DNA of 64,000 nucleotides from Lingula anatina (Eukaryota; Brachiopoda; Lingulata; Lingulida; Lingulidae): the NCBI RefSeq assembly GCF_001039355.2, contig NW_019775400.1:188841-252840 (forward strand), given 5' to 3'. This document shows positions 1-32,291 of the stretch, in pieces; position 1 is the stretch's first letter, and every line of letters starts with the position of its first letter. A program made the translations under genes and the position numbers. The notes under the pieces were generated by a model that made no database searches, was not told the origin of the DNA, and saw only the letters and a program-made list of their open reading frames with translations.

Positions 1-56
1 TGTGTGTGTGTGTGTGTGTGTGTATCTACATATGTATTTTTGTTTGTATTTTTGTG

Positions 57-91
<35 letters not shown>

Positions 92-1132
92 TCTGTCAAT
101 ATTACGAATGCAACTGAAACAGCAATACAGAGAATACAGGAACAACAATAGTTACACAAAACATATTTATTTCTTCTCTTCAACATCAAAATAGAATTGT
201 TATGATCATAAACGCTTCACTTTCTCATCAGCTGCAGCAGTGAAATATATCAAGGCAAATGCAAAGAAGTTACAAGTCATAACATCACTCTGATTAATAG
301 AACAATTACAGTTTAATTCTGACAAGAATCAACCACCTAATGGATGTAAATAACCTATCATATAAAAACCAACGTCTATATACTTTCATCCCTTTCAATC
401 ATAACAAATGAATTTCTCTGTACATTTGTTTCACACAGGTGTCTATGCAATACCTAATAAATTATGTCATCATTTTGTTGGTTACTAACATCCAAACAAA
501 TCTGTCCGAGCAGACCAGTCTGCTTTATAAATGGAACTTAAACTGAAAATTCTAGTAAATTCCACACTGAAATGGTCTTAGTGACATGTTGTGAATTAAA
601 AGACACATCTTGGCCAAAGTAATAAGTTTGAAAATATTCATGATAAGATTTTACAATGGTTCTAGATTTGAAGACAGTATCAGCATTTTTTCAAAAATAC
701 CAGAAATTTGCCAATAATCAAATTCTGGCCTATTTCCTTTTACTGTTTAGAATGCCTTTGTAAGGAAACCCTAATTGTGCTAGATACTCATTATTTGACC
801 TGAATATGCCACATTAGCTATATTAAAAAAATAAATAAAATTTGAGATATCCAACGGGCATCCATAATTCTTTGAAAGAAAAAATTCACTTGGACTAGAA
901 TGTGTGATAATATTAGGTCTTTTCAAATAAATTGAATATGTAGAATTAATATCTGACATCAAAGAAAATGTATCAAAATCTGTACAAATGGAGAATGACT
1001 ATATGCATCCAAAATAAATCCTCAGCCAGTGGCAATAATCTGAAACACAACATGGGTCAAGAGAGATGTCAGCCTACTAAGTGGCATCAGCAATGATAAT
1101 GGGTGTCTTCCTCACAGTTACAAGTTCTCTCC
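1..1132 (-). other. SF1 3' UTR and downstream, with simple repeats
   Basis: This stretch follows the SF1 stop codon on the minus strand and has no convincing ORF. It starts with a (TG)n run at 1-23 and a run of A at about 57-89. A possible polyadenylation signal (AATAAA read on minus) lies at 166-171. The transcript end cannot be placed from sequence alone. Confidence 0.4.
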
Positions 1133-4100
1133 CTAACTTGGCGGGGGTGGGGGCGGTGCCCCTAGGAGAGGGTTCAACCCCTGCAGTCCACCATAGTTGT
1201 TACCAGCTGAGGGAGGGGGTGGTGGTGGAGCCATGGGGTTGAAGCCAGCCTGAGAGGAGGGTGGGGGTGGGGGTGGTGCCACTGGTGCTGGTGGAGGTGG
1301 TGCCTGCTGCCAGGGGTACTGTACAGGGGGTACTGGGGGTGGGGGTGGCCCTGACTGCCACGGTGGCATGCTGGACCCCATACTGCCTGGAGGTGGAGGA
1401 GGTACACCAGATGTGTCTGAAAGTAAATGAAAAAGAAACTAAATTTTGAGATATCCTGGGCAAAAATTACAGATTATTACAGTCAAATCCTCAGTTAATA
1501 AAGGTTATTCAGAAGAACTTATTACAAAAAACTGTTGTTAATATAGTTGAAAAACTGTTCAAAATTAATCAATTTACAGCATTTATCATGACTTGATCCC
1601 AGCTACTAAGAAAGCGTTGCTACAGGAGTACAAATTTTCCCCTCAGCTGTCCTTACTTGTGTTATTCTGCCAGGAGGTCATACTAGGCGGGGGTGGAGGG
1701 GGCGCTGACAACAGTGGAGTGGAGCCGCCTAAATAAAAGGAGCAAAGACAGTCTCAGAGCAAGTTAAACACTTACATATCCATAACTTGAATGGGTAATA
1801 ACACAATACAAGACTTACCATCATTACATCTGATATGAAGTGCTGCAGTCATGTCATTGACAAACAATTTGGCAAAAAAAAAAAAAAACTTTGCAAATTT
1901 TATAAAACAAAAGCAAATTGGTGGATAGAAACCATTTCTGTATGACCCGTCACCCATGATCACAAAAAAGGAAGTATTCAGAAAGAACCACTAAGTATTC
2001 TAGGCTCTTTACCTGCTGTAGTACTCTGCTGCTGCTGTTGCCAGGGGGGCATACTGCCTGCTGTGGAAGGGGGTGGCATGCCCAGGGGGGTCTGTCCAGA
2101 CAGGGTCCCTGTGGGCTGGGCTGGAATATTCATCAGAGAAGGAGGCTGTTGCTGGCTGTGAGGAGGCTGCTGTGACTGTTGACGCATTCTCTCTTGTTCC
2201 TGTAACATCTGTTGTTGCTGTTGTGCTTGCTGTAGCCAAGGCGGGTTCAGCTGAAACAGAGCAACGTATATCTTTAACTAAGCCTCTTGGAATAGGAGTG
2301 AACTTTGTATTGTTTTTACAAAATCTGTATATTTTTTGGTCTCTGATATTGCTATCCAATGACTGCTATTCTAGCAGGATGGAAGATAATAATTTCATCT
2401 TATGAATAGTGTTGTCCACAGCATAGCACTATCCTGTGATGTCAAAACTGTGCCCAGATAACAGTCATTTAAAATGTACATGCAATAATATTCTCCATGT
2501 CATATGATAAAATAATATCTCCGCCTGTTAATTTGATGGGTTTTTACCAAAACATTTAAAAAATACATTTCTAATCTAAACACAGATGTGTGTGGGTGCC
2601 ATATTACCAGTGAGGAGCCAGCTGTGGAGTGTGGAGGTGGACCCCCAGGGGCTACACCAGGGGGCTCATTGAACCGACTGCGCCTTGGAGCAAAGTCATT
2701 CTAAAATACGTGAAACAAAGTTATTACACAACAACCACCAGAGTACAAATCTAGATCATACAATTTTGAAGATAAGCTACTGTTTTCCATAAATGGACTT
2801 CTCAATGAACTCTTAAATCTAATGTTTAACTAATATTTATAGTCACTTAAATCCAATGACAGTCCCTAAAACTATTTAAAGATTCTGCACCGCAACCAAT
2901 ACAAATGGTAAAAGGAAAATGAAAGAAAAAGTTTTTCAGTTTTTTTCAATTATCCTAGTAGAGTAAACCCAGCTACTTATCCAGGTAAACTCAACCTAGC
3001 ATATTGATTAAAATAGACAAAAGAATAAAAATCATGTGTTTACCTGAGGCTGATGACTTGGGGGTCCTCCAAATGGCATCCGTGGTGGGTTAGTATTGAA
3101 CTGTGGGTGCTGTGGAGGCTGTGGCTTGGGTTGTTCTGGTGGCGGTCCCTCCCCCAGCTCTGCCATCAACGACATGTACTCGCTGTCCATCTTAGCTTTG
3201 TCGATAGGGGTGGGGGCCATGGCTGTCAGGTTGCGGAATGAATCACCAGGCCTTGAGGAGAGAAAGTGAAAGAATTCAAGAGCAATTCCCTTAATTTTAT
3301 GATGATATTTGACGTGATTCCACTTTTATGCAAAATGGTATAAAAATATGATTTCGTGTTGAACAGCACACCACAACACAGCCTTTATTTTTGGTTTCTT
3401 TATTTATGTTCATAACTTTTTTGCCTTAATTAATAAATTGTATCTGCTGTAGAAGTACAGACCTGGTAGTCAAAACAGCCCATGGTGACTGAGAAGACCA
3501 ACCAGGACTATCTGATAACTTACTTTTTCTGTTTACAATCCTGTCCTAAATGTCCCGCCCCACCACACACTGTACATATGATAGTGTTGGTGACTATGGT
3601 CTGGGCCTGCTGAAGCTGTTTTAACTTCCTGCACACGAAAAAAAAAGAATAATGGTGAAAACACTGACAAACAAGACAGCAAAGCTGTCNCGGTGCTGCA
3701 TATATGCTGAAAAAAGTGAAAAAACAGCATAAATTCCCTAAAAATGGCCCGATCATGCTGATTTTCGAACTTGACCTGCGTATTATGAATATTCATCAAT
3801 TCTGTAAGTTTCAAACCAAAAGAAAAAACGGTTTTCCACTTATCGTGTTATCGGTAAAAGTGCACGGCGACGGCGACGACAGACGCAGGTGATGGCTATA
3901 TGTACAGACACATCTGTGTCTGTACATAAAAATGGACAAGATCAAACATGTAATGTTAGCTGAATTATGCACATTTACTGAAAAACAAAATTCAAAAATG
4001 CTGACTAGACACTGAACATTTAACTGCTGACATAATCTACCCAACTTTTGTTCATTCATTTCTTAATAACACATCTGACGTCAGGATTCAGAGCTGTTCA

Positions 4101-7100
4101 ATGGAAAGGGATCTACAACTTACGCCAGTCCATCATTCTCCCTCAGTGTACCATTGAGCAAGGCCAGCTCCCTCAACTGTTGTCTTCTTAAATCATTCTG
4201 ACCCTCAGGAACTTCTATACCCTGTTTGATTATCTCTTTGATCTAAAAAAAGAACAATAATTGTGTTAAATATTGTATCAAAAAAAAAATAATTGTTTAG
4301 AAAGTGTACTCATTAAGCTTATACTCTACATAATTATTTACATGCTTAAGAAATAAAGCAAAGCCGAATAAAATGGTTTCATTTGAAAAGGATGTAAAAA
4401 AAAACTGATCAATTCTGTCAAAAATTGAGATGGATTCTTTCAAACAATAAACACTTCTAGAGCTTTCACTATTTCCAATAGCTGACAGAATATGCCACTC
4501 ACCTTCTCCACTGCCTTGGCCACATTCTCTGGGTTGTTAGCAGTGACATAGGCATGTAAGGGTTCATCCTCTCCAGGCAGAGGCTGTCCGTCTTTACGTC
4601 CTATCTTCCCCTCCTTTACTGAACCTTTACCTCTTATTATAATCTTGGCTCCAGTCTGTGCAAGTGATAAAAGGAGTAAAAATTATTTCTTGCACAAAAA
4701 AATCTAACTATTTATGGATATAAACAGGTTCTGAACTAATGAACTAACATCAGTGTTCTGATTTCTTTTTTTTTAACATTTCTTTTAAATTTAACACCAG
4801 GTAATAACTTTCTTAACAGTACTGTTGAGGGGTCAAAAATAAAAGAAAAAAAAAACTTACATCCTTCTCTAGATTTTTCAGTGTGTTTCCCCTTGGTCCA
4901 ATGAGAAGTCCTACAAAGTTGATATCTGGGTGTTCTTCCTGTGGAATCATCACCTTGTCACTCACTCTAATAATAGGGGGTCTGAAAGACAAAAATAAAA
5001 TAGAAATCAACCCTGAATTGTTAGCAGAATTTTTGTTGCTCTCTCAGTTAACTGGAGATCTGCAGTAAAAATATCACACAGATTAAGAACTTTGAAACTA
5101 AGTTATGCTAATGTGTTTCTGAGAAGACTTGCACAGCCTTACTCAATACAACCTGTTTTCCTTTAACATTAATTTAGGACCACCTTCTATTCCAAAATTG
5201 GAAAATACCAATAAACGCCATGCATTGTACCCTGTTCATAAGTTTTCTACCTACTTGTAATCTGCAGGCGGCTTGTACTCGTCATTCAGGTTCATGGCAT
5301 CCTGTATGAGGGCGTGTCTCTCTTCCTCCAGTTTCTTCCTGGTACGGTACTCTCTTGTGTTCAGTCGCTTGCCTTCAGAGTTGTAGATAGGCTCAGGAGA
5401 TGGAGATCTGGTGGTGAAAACAACAGTAGTAATAATACAATAGGAATATAGCCTGTGGAATATATGGAGCACACTGGACTTGCAGACAGTCTTCTAGCCT
5501 CGTTATTTTCCAAAGTTTGACTGTTTTTTTAAACATTTCACAATCAAGCTTTTTTGTTGTTGTTGTATGAAGAATGACACCCATCAGATTTCTAATGAGT
5601 TGCTATAATGAGCTTTTTGCCTTAGAAATATCATCAAAACAACTGCAAGTCTCCACATTTTTCAAAATTTTGTAAGACTCATTGAATACTTTCTGCATTT
5701 CCAGTTATCTGAATTAAAAAATTAAATAAACAAAATTAAGCCATAAGTTATTACAAAACAGCAAACCCCTTTATTTATAACTTTCACACTTATATTTTCA
5801 TATCTTGAGAAGTCTTCCTTTTGGACCGAGTTGACTCTATCTAACTTGGTTCTAAAATGTTTCTCTTCTCTGCCTGACCCTCTGCATTTTTTAAGAAATC
5901 CAGTCCAAATGTGCACATTAGAAATATAGCATTCTCTTGGAGACCTAGACTTATCATGCCATTTATTTATTATATTTGTTTATTTCTCCAAAAAATAATA
6001 GAGGAGTTTATTATTGTCCCATGCTAGAATGAAATTTTTGTTAAGATCAAGTGTCCCTGAAAAGCAGTGGATCATGTATATTATTATGATTATTACTGAA
6101 TATTAATGAAAAGCCATCACATAGGGAATGCATATGTAACCATAACTCTGTAAAGAGAAACTTGGTTAGATTGACAGCCAGCATGTGGCTTTCTGAGTGT
6201 GTGTGTGCATTTTAAAAAATAAATACAAAATGAAACAAAACTGATAATAAGGATCAGAGTTGCAATGCACCCAACAAATTAAAGTGCAATATTCTGTAAG
6301 GGTAGTCTGGTTACTGCTAGGAGTGAAAATTTATATTAAAAAAAATATGAAGTGCCAAAAATGGTTACTGCTTCATTTCCAAGTGAATTTTCAATTAAAT
6401 GTTTCTGTATTGCAACAAAAACCTTTCCAAACTTTTTACCCCAAAAATGTGCTAAACCTGATATCTAAGGAACAGAACACAACTGGAAACTACATCTAAA
6501 CAATTATGGGGATTAATAAGGTTAATAGTTAAAATGTACCTTGCATAATGCAGTTATAATCTAACTACAGACATTTCACAAGTTTATCAATCAATAAAGC
6601 AATCACGGCCAACAAGCAAGACCAGGAATTTCCCTCCATAAACCTACAGTTCAGGAATAAAAACTTTTGTAATTAAGCAAAAGAAAAAGATACATTAGCC
6701 TCAATGCTTTGGAAAAGAAGATGGATATGATTACATGGAATTCAAAAGCCATACCTGTCCTCATCAGGAAAGACATTTGAAGTGAAAAGCAGACTTCTTC
6801 AATGATTTGTTTCGTAATAACCACAACTTGTTACTTTGCCTTTAGTCTTACTGTTTACAAAAGAAATCTCTTTGGAGCAAAATTCTAAGTATAAATTAAA
6901 TTTTATATTATGTAAATTTCACTGTGGACCACCCCCACAACCACTGTCTACGTATACAGATATCCAACTATTAACAAACTCATTTTAAGTCTTAAAACTT
7001 ACACTATTTGTAGCATTATGTGTAATTTTCCTATGAATAAGGCAAAGTAACAACACAAGTATTAACTGTAAAAAAATCTATCAAAATGCCTGCAAATTAT

Positions 7101-9439
7101 GTTTAGACAAAACTGACATAATTATATGAGGAAGGAGAAAGTAAGAACTACAAAAATATATCTCCACTCCACTCAAATGCCTTTCACTGGTTTAAAGTGC
7201 TGATCATGGTGACACGCTACGGGATCTGGTAACATTTGTTTTGTTTGTTTTAAAGCTCTGTGCCGTTCTACAAGTGTTGCCGCTGAATGGCGCAGCGTCT
7301 CTGCTTTGGTAAAGGAGAAGGTAGTTGTTATCTGCCAAACCTTTCTTCAGGATTAGTTGGTATGCCCAGGTCCCCTGTCCGTAGCCGTCGACTGATTTCC
7401 TCGATCTGCAGGTGCACTGGAATTTAAGGGGTTAGAATAGGGACAAAGTCCCGTTAATACACTTTCCAATGGAAAAATCTGACATTGATAAAAATCATAT
7501 TTCTTAGCAATGGTTCTAACAAAATGAATATAAATTTGGCAAATTTAAGTATTGTGTCAAAACTATTGTTTGTCATCGTAATGAAAAGCAAGGTAATTAT
7601 TTTTCAGAAAATGCTGTAGTTATCTTGAAAGGCATTTGTCAAGAACCATTCCTAAAACCAAACCACGCAAGTGCCATTAATAAGGAAATATGTATAAATT
7701 TCCAGACCTAAATGTTTTTTTTCCCTTCCCCAGCCCCTTACTTCTTTAACTGAACTAAAGTCCAGGCACTTATTTGGTTTGGAAACTTGTCACATCACAA
7801 TCTTATGCCAGGCTTTACTTAAGGCTCAGAATGTTTTCTCTTATCAGATATAAATCTTGAGACAAACTACTTTTTAGAATTCTTTTTATTGCTTTTGCAC
7901 TATTAAAAAAAAGAAACATAAAGAAAAAGAAAGATAAAAAAGAAACATTAGAAATTTGAACTCATAATTGTCTTTTCCATGTTATCAGATGCACATTTTA
8001 GGAAAAGTTGATATCTGAACAGACAATAATTTCTGGGAAGGCGATTGGTGAAAGTAAATAAAGTTTAGGTTTGCTGATCTAGTAATTTCAGCCATGAGCA
8101 CATAAGAAAGCCTGGGAAGGTTTTTAAATACATAACCTACAAACTTACCAAAACTTGGATGATTACCAAAATTCTGAAAATTGCTCAAAATAGCACAAAA
8201 ATATCAAATTACTCCAATTAGGTAAATTTTTGCGAAAATAATCTGAAATTCTGAGAAAATCTAATTATGCCTAAATAAAAAAATTGATTAAACCTAAAGG
8301 ATCAAATGTATGATTAAACCTAAAGGATTACAATTGAATGAGTTATAAGTTAATTACTTAAATAATAAAACTTATTCACATGTTGATTGGAATAATTGGC
8401 ATCCAACCTATAGCAACAGGAAAAAATCAGTTAAGATCATGCAATAGTCAGTTTCAAACTTTTGCAAGCTAGCTGAGCAAAATAATAATAATGACAAAAA
8501 TCAGAAAAATAGGCACTTTCTGTTCTATATTTTGTCATTAAAAAAAAAAAACAAACATAAAAAAAAAACAAAAGCTGAAATGAGACCTTTCAGAATTAGA
8601 TGGTGATTAAAAAGAGTCCCTTTTAAAAACTTCAGCCCAATGTAAACAAGGAAAAAATTCTGCAGGCAAAAATGCACCCTGACCCCACGGACATCTTCCC
8701 CACCCCCCAACTTCCCTCCTACCAACTCCTACTTAGTTACCTTAATACCTGTACATTTTCACAGAACTGTTTAAGAGTTGATGCTTACCTAGGTACTGTT
8801 TCTCTTGCTCCATGGTTAAACCAGTTGGAATTACTGTAGGCATGCCTGGGATGAAAGTTTTCTCTGCGTCGTCACCTCCCCATCTGCTGCGGCGCTTCTT
8901 TTTCTTATCAGGTGGCCAGTTGGTGGACTCTGATAAAATGACAGAGTGAATAAAGACCACATAAATGATTCCTATACACTTGCCTGCCGGCTGACTATAT
9001 AATATTTAGAAAAAATCTGACTCATTAAAAACTGAATTGTTTCATTATTCAGTGACCCAGGTAGTAAGTACTAAGTGCCTCTTAAAGGTGTTAAATAGCA
9101 CCTCGAAAAGAAAATGACAAAGTGCTTGGTCACATTAAATGAGCATTATAACAAGTCCAATTTTTTCTTACAAATTCTAAGAAATTGAATGATAATAAAA
9201 TTTACCCAAGCCGATTTACAACGCTTGGATATATTATTATATTCTTAATTATTAAATAAATTAAGAGCCGAAATAACCAAATAGAAAAAGCAAAGATTCA
9301 CGCCTACTGGTCCACTCCATTCAATTCTACGCACAAAGTCACGATCTCTTACCCACGTTTTTACAACGTTTTCAGGAGCATCTTACAAATTCAATGTGAT
9401 TGCATACTTACGACCGAAGTCTGCCTCTCTTTTAGCCAT
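1133..9439 (-). CDS. SF1: Splicing factor 1 (branch-point-binding protein), complete, 13 coding exons
   Basis: Binds the intron branch-point sequence early in spliceosome assembly, together with U2AF, in the nucleus. Exons in transcript order: 9412-9439, 8789-8929, 7341-7416, 5255-5407, 4861-4981, 4503-4655, 4124-4242, 3524-3628, 3044-3251, 2608-2700, 2013-2250, 1657-1728, 1133-1416. All joins are GT-AG and in phase, giving 596 aa (human about 639). Seen: the U2AF-binding ULM (KKKKRRSRW, residues 18-26); the SPSP phosphorylation motif (83-86); a KH-QUA2 domain (about 134-225) with the GPRG loop; a CCHC zinc knuckle (C282, C285, H290, C295); and a Q- and P-rich tail with repeated MPPWQ-type motifs. 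Exon 1 (MAKREADFG) differs from the vertebrate N-terminus. The start is the ATG at 9439, and exon 1 splices in frame to the ULM exon. The region near 3640-3930, inside intron 7, is a transposable element. Confidence 0.96.
3640..3926 (-). mobile_element. R1 repeat element, internally gapped, in SF1 intron 7
   Basis: The right end is a near-perfect palindrome at 3901-3926, with arms TGTACAGACACA and TGTGTCTGTACA. It is followed inward by CGACGGCGAC-like repeats and by the segment with GGTCAAGTTCGAAAATCAGC on the minus strand. The left end is the AAGACAGCAAAGCTGTC hairpin. An N at 3690 sits where other copies have long internal repeats. Confidence 0.7.
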
Positions 9440-9994
9440 TTTGTGCAACAATTGTGCCTTGGCCTCTCTTGGGTCGTTCAAGTCAGTATGTTTGAGACTA
9501 AAATATGCTGAAAACAAATGGACTTGTCTACTAGTCTCGCGCTTTAACCACAAAGATGGCGTCCCACGTCGGCAACCTCGTTTTCACTTATATGGGCTTC
9601 CTGAATAGTCTCAAACCCAATTATATTGTTCTGAGAAAACACAACTGACTTAGAATTCTATATTACTTCACTTTGAACTTTTTATGGTAAAAAAGATTGT
9701 AGACTATTTGCATTCATGTAGCATTATATGTTATCTTGTGCAGAGCGGCTGCTAACTCTTGACAAGTGTTAGAGAGTATAGTCAATGGTCGAAATGTGAG
9801 GTGAAACTTTGATGCAATGTTCCCAGTGTAGTAACGCAGTTCTCTGTTAATCTAATATGACTTGATACTAATAAGCATTTTAGGTGCGTGATATTCTTTC
9901 AGTGATTATTAACAGTTACAACCACAGTGCGAAGCGGTTGCAGTATTGTTATCAACCCCCTGTACACGTGAAGGCAAGTCAAGTCCAGTCAACT
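9440..9994. promoter_or_regulatory. Shared SF1/POLR3A bidirectional promoter region
   Basis: The two start codons (SF1 at 9439 on minus, POLR3A at 9995 on plus) are divergent and about 556 bp apart, with both 5' UTRs inside this interval. No TATA box is obvious near either start, which is usual for housekeeping genes. A shared promoter is inferred from the spacing; no specific factor site is claimed. Confidence 0.6.
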
Positions 9995-29528
<19,534 letters not shown>

Positions 29529-30246
29529 TCCCTCACCAAAATATAGCCCTGTGCCCGCCATTCTTAGAGGTTTAATAACTTCACGAGTAGAGTGATTCTC
29601 CTATACGCCTCCAAGGCCGTGAAGTGGAAGAGTTTGGAGAGAGGGAGTTAGGACATTGCCTATTGATTGGCCCAGTACTCCAGAAAACTTGATTTCCACC
29701 ATATTGAAAAATGTTCTGGGGAAGTCTGGGCGGTCAGACGTGAGAGGAATCTCGGTTAATCATCTCCCCGGGTTTCACACTCGTCTTCCACGATTTGGCC
29801 CGGGTTGGAACTGCGCGAGACTGGAGAATGGTTTTAATTTGTTTGCTTTATTTGACGTAACAGTCTCAAACAGGAGTTTATTTATTCATTTTTTTCTTGC
29901 AGAATATTGCATTGTATTCCATGCTAGAAGATATTCTCACTTTTGCAATAAAGAAAGTAGTATTACGCCAGTTGTAATGAACATATTTAGAATATTTCAC
30001 TTTTTTATACCTGAAAATTTCTTAAATCTGATGTTTACTGCAAAAAAAAAAAAATTGCCACGATGAAAAATGAATGTATATCTTATTTAGCAGGACATAG
30101 TAGAGTGCCAATTTTAATGTGTCCATTTCTTCCGAAATTCAAAAGCAAAATCCTCTTGAAAAGACTAAATAAATTTTTCATATGCAAGTGACTGTGAAGT
30201 GAAAATGGAAAGAAAGCGAACTATAATATTATTCATTATCAATTAT
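29529..30246 (+). other. POLR3A: POLR3A 3' UTR and downstream sequence
   Basis: A possible polyadenylation signal AATAAA lies at 29947-29952, about 420 bp after the stop. An open stretch at 29656-30066 begins with TTG, runs over low-complexity sequence and shows no family resemblance, so it is not called as a gene. Confidence 0.5.
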
Positions 30247-30797
30247 TATGTACAGACACAGATGTGTCTGTACATATTGCCATCACCTGCGTCTGTCGTC
30301 GCCGTCGTCGCCGATGCCGATGGCGTCGCCGATGCCGTCGCCGATGCCGGCGCCGTGCACTTTCCTTGTTAACACGATAAGTGGAGGGCAGTTTTACTTT
30401 TTGGCTTTATATTTACAGAGCTGATGAATATTCATAAAACACAGGTCAAGTTCGAAAATCAGCATGATCGGGCCATTATTGTAGAAGTTATGCTGTTTTT
30501 TCACTTTTCAGCATATATGCAACCCTGTTAACACATTTTAAGGAAAACCGATAGGCCTGTTGTCATGAAACTCACAGGAGTAATCAATCTTACTAAAACG
30601 CAGGTCAAGTTCGAAAATCGGCATGATCGGGCCACTATTTTAGTAGTTATGCTGTTTTTTCACTTTTTAGCATATATGCAACATTGTTAACACATTTCAA
30701 GGAAAACCCATAGGCCTGTTGTCATGAAACTCACATTAGTAATCAATCTTACTAAAACGCAGGTCAAGTTCAAAAATCAGCATAATGGGGCCATTAN
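30247..30797 (+). mobile_element. R1 repeat element, hairpin end plus internal repeats
   Basis: It starts with the palindrome at 30249-30274 (arms TGTACAGACACA and TGTGTCTGTACA). Next comes a GCCGTCGTC/GCCGATGCC minisatellite (about 30286-30352), then copies of a roughly 175-bp unit containing GGTCAAGTTCGAAAATCAGC and GTTATGCTGTTTTTTCACTT. It ends at an N (30797), so the remainder is missing from the assembly. Confidence 0.75.
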
Positions 30798-31207
30798 ATT
30801 TGTGCGTGCAGTAAACAATTACTGACACTTGCAATATACGCTCGTGGTTGGTCTATATCGGAACTTACATCGGAGTTCAATAAATGACGCATAGATGAAT
30901 GATTAGACATCATTCCTTTATTTGTTTCTATCACCTTTTAAGTTCATCCCACTTCAAGACCCCCCCTAATATATACTTGTGTAATAGCTCATGCACAATT
31001 GCTGTACGAAGATCGATCTAACTCCACGGGGACTGGCTGAGTGCAATTACATATACATATTTTAATCTGTTAAAAACACGCCTCCTCTTGATTTGAATAG
31101 AATACAGGAAAGCTGGTAATAATACGAGTAATGTACTTTGGAAATGAGAATTAATCTATTATTAATAGTAATCTGATTCCTCTCAGGAGTTGAAACGGGG
31201 GGGGGGG
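30798..31207. other. Intergenic stretch without recognisable feature
   Basis: No ORF or known family was recognised. A half-site with AGATCGATCTAACTCC near 31014-31030 resembles the MITE-like element at 18596. The stretch ends in a G run (about 31196-31207) just before the first segmental block. Confidence 0.4.
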
Positions 31208-31454
31208 TGCAACCCACGCGTTATGCACACGGAGAAGGCAAATGTGGCTTGAAGACAAAAAGGGGGAGGGGAGTTATGCTTAAAGTACGCTTGCCCCCTA
31301 AGAAAAGACCTTTGCAATAGCATTATCAATGTTGAATTATTTTGTGCCGCTGTTAACCTATATCGTTCAGAAAAGATTTTTCGATAGTTCAGTCAACAAT
31401 CACGCTTTAAGTCAAGTGCTACAGCCTGCAAGCCCTTGATATGGTGGCTGATTC

Positions 31455-31524
31455 GGGACATCGTAATATCGCATCGTGCTATCGTGGTATCGCATCGTGC
31501 TATCGTGGTATCGCATCGTGCTAT
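31455..31524. repeat. 21-bp minisatellite (ATCGCATCGTGCTATCGTGGT)-like
   Basis: About three units of a roughly 21-bp repeat containing ATCGCATCGTGCTATCGTGG. The matching position in block B (about 35755-35797) has one unit fewer. Confidence 0.8.
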
Positions 31525-31753
31525 TTAAAAAAAAAAGTTTGCCTGATTTTATTGATCATGTACTTGAACGTTTTACTGCAATTTAGTATTTATTTGATTA
31601 TTATTATTAGTATTTATTATTATTTGAAAAAAAAAAACTCAAGTGTGCTGAATGTGAAGATGAGCTATTCTAAAATTTTGATCGCGTTCTGAGGCGCGTT
31701 CATATCCCTTAAATGAAAAGGTTGTCCATGCGCTCAAAATTAAATGAATACAA

Positions 31754-31936
31754 TTGCCGAAAAAAAAAAAACGTTATCGAGATAAAAATTTATTAAATAA
31801 TCGTGTTATGCGAGCTCCTGCCCCTCGTATGATTAAGCCTCGGCGCCAGATACCTGATATCATAAACGGAGAAATCCCTATCAAGAAAAAAAAAACGCAG
31901 ATAGTTCAAAGATATGAATTTAATTCTTCCAAGTAG
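31754..31936 (+). other. Short basic ORF, present in blocks A and B; function unknown
   Basis: A lysine/arginine-rich frame of about 60 codons (core words KKRYRDKNLLNNRV and RAPAPRMIKPRRQIP) occurs here and at 35982-36182. The frame stays open in both copies, although the A-run before it differs in length. The family is not recognised. It may be a relic exon of a mobile element or gene; there is no evidence of expression. Confidence 0.3.
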
Positions 31937-32291
31937 TTACATGCAATTTATCTGATTTTATACAGGTGTAATTGGTCATTCCATTGCTTGGAAATCGTCG
32001 AAGTCCAGACGTGGTTCTTTCTCGTATCCACTTACACAAACTGCTTTGAATGAAACGGGAGTATTAGACACGACACTAATAAATAGTTGATTTGATATCA
32101 TGACGGGCAGTGAAACTTCTCATTCAGTTACATTTGAGTACAAATTATGATATCATCCAAAATGTGTTGAACTTCTGTGTTAGGCCCGTCTACGTTGTTA
32201 CACTTAAAAGCATACAGATCTTGACGGATCTTTTAATAATGAAACAGTTAACTGCCATAGTGGTCTTTTTCCGCATACCACATCATTGGCC

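Noticed and set aside
2009-2405. Long ORFs in other frames over SF1 exon 11
   Set aside because: They overlap a well-supported Q/P-rich SF1 exon and run into intron without family support; they are shadow frames.
29656-30066. 136-codon open frame after POLR3A
   Set aside because: It opens with TTG, crosses the likely POLR3A 3' UTR and polyadenylation signal, is low in complexity at its end and resembles no family.
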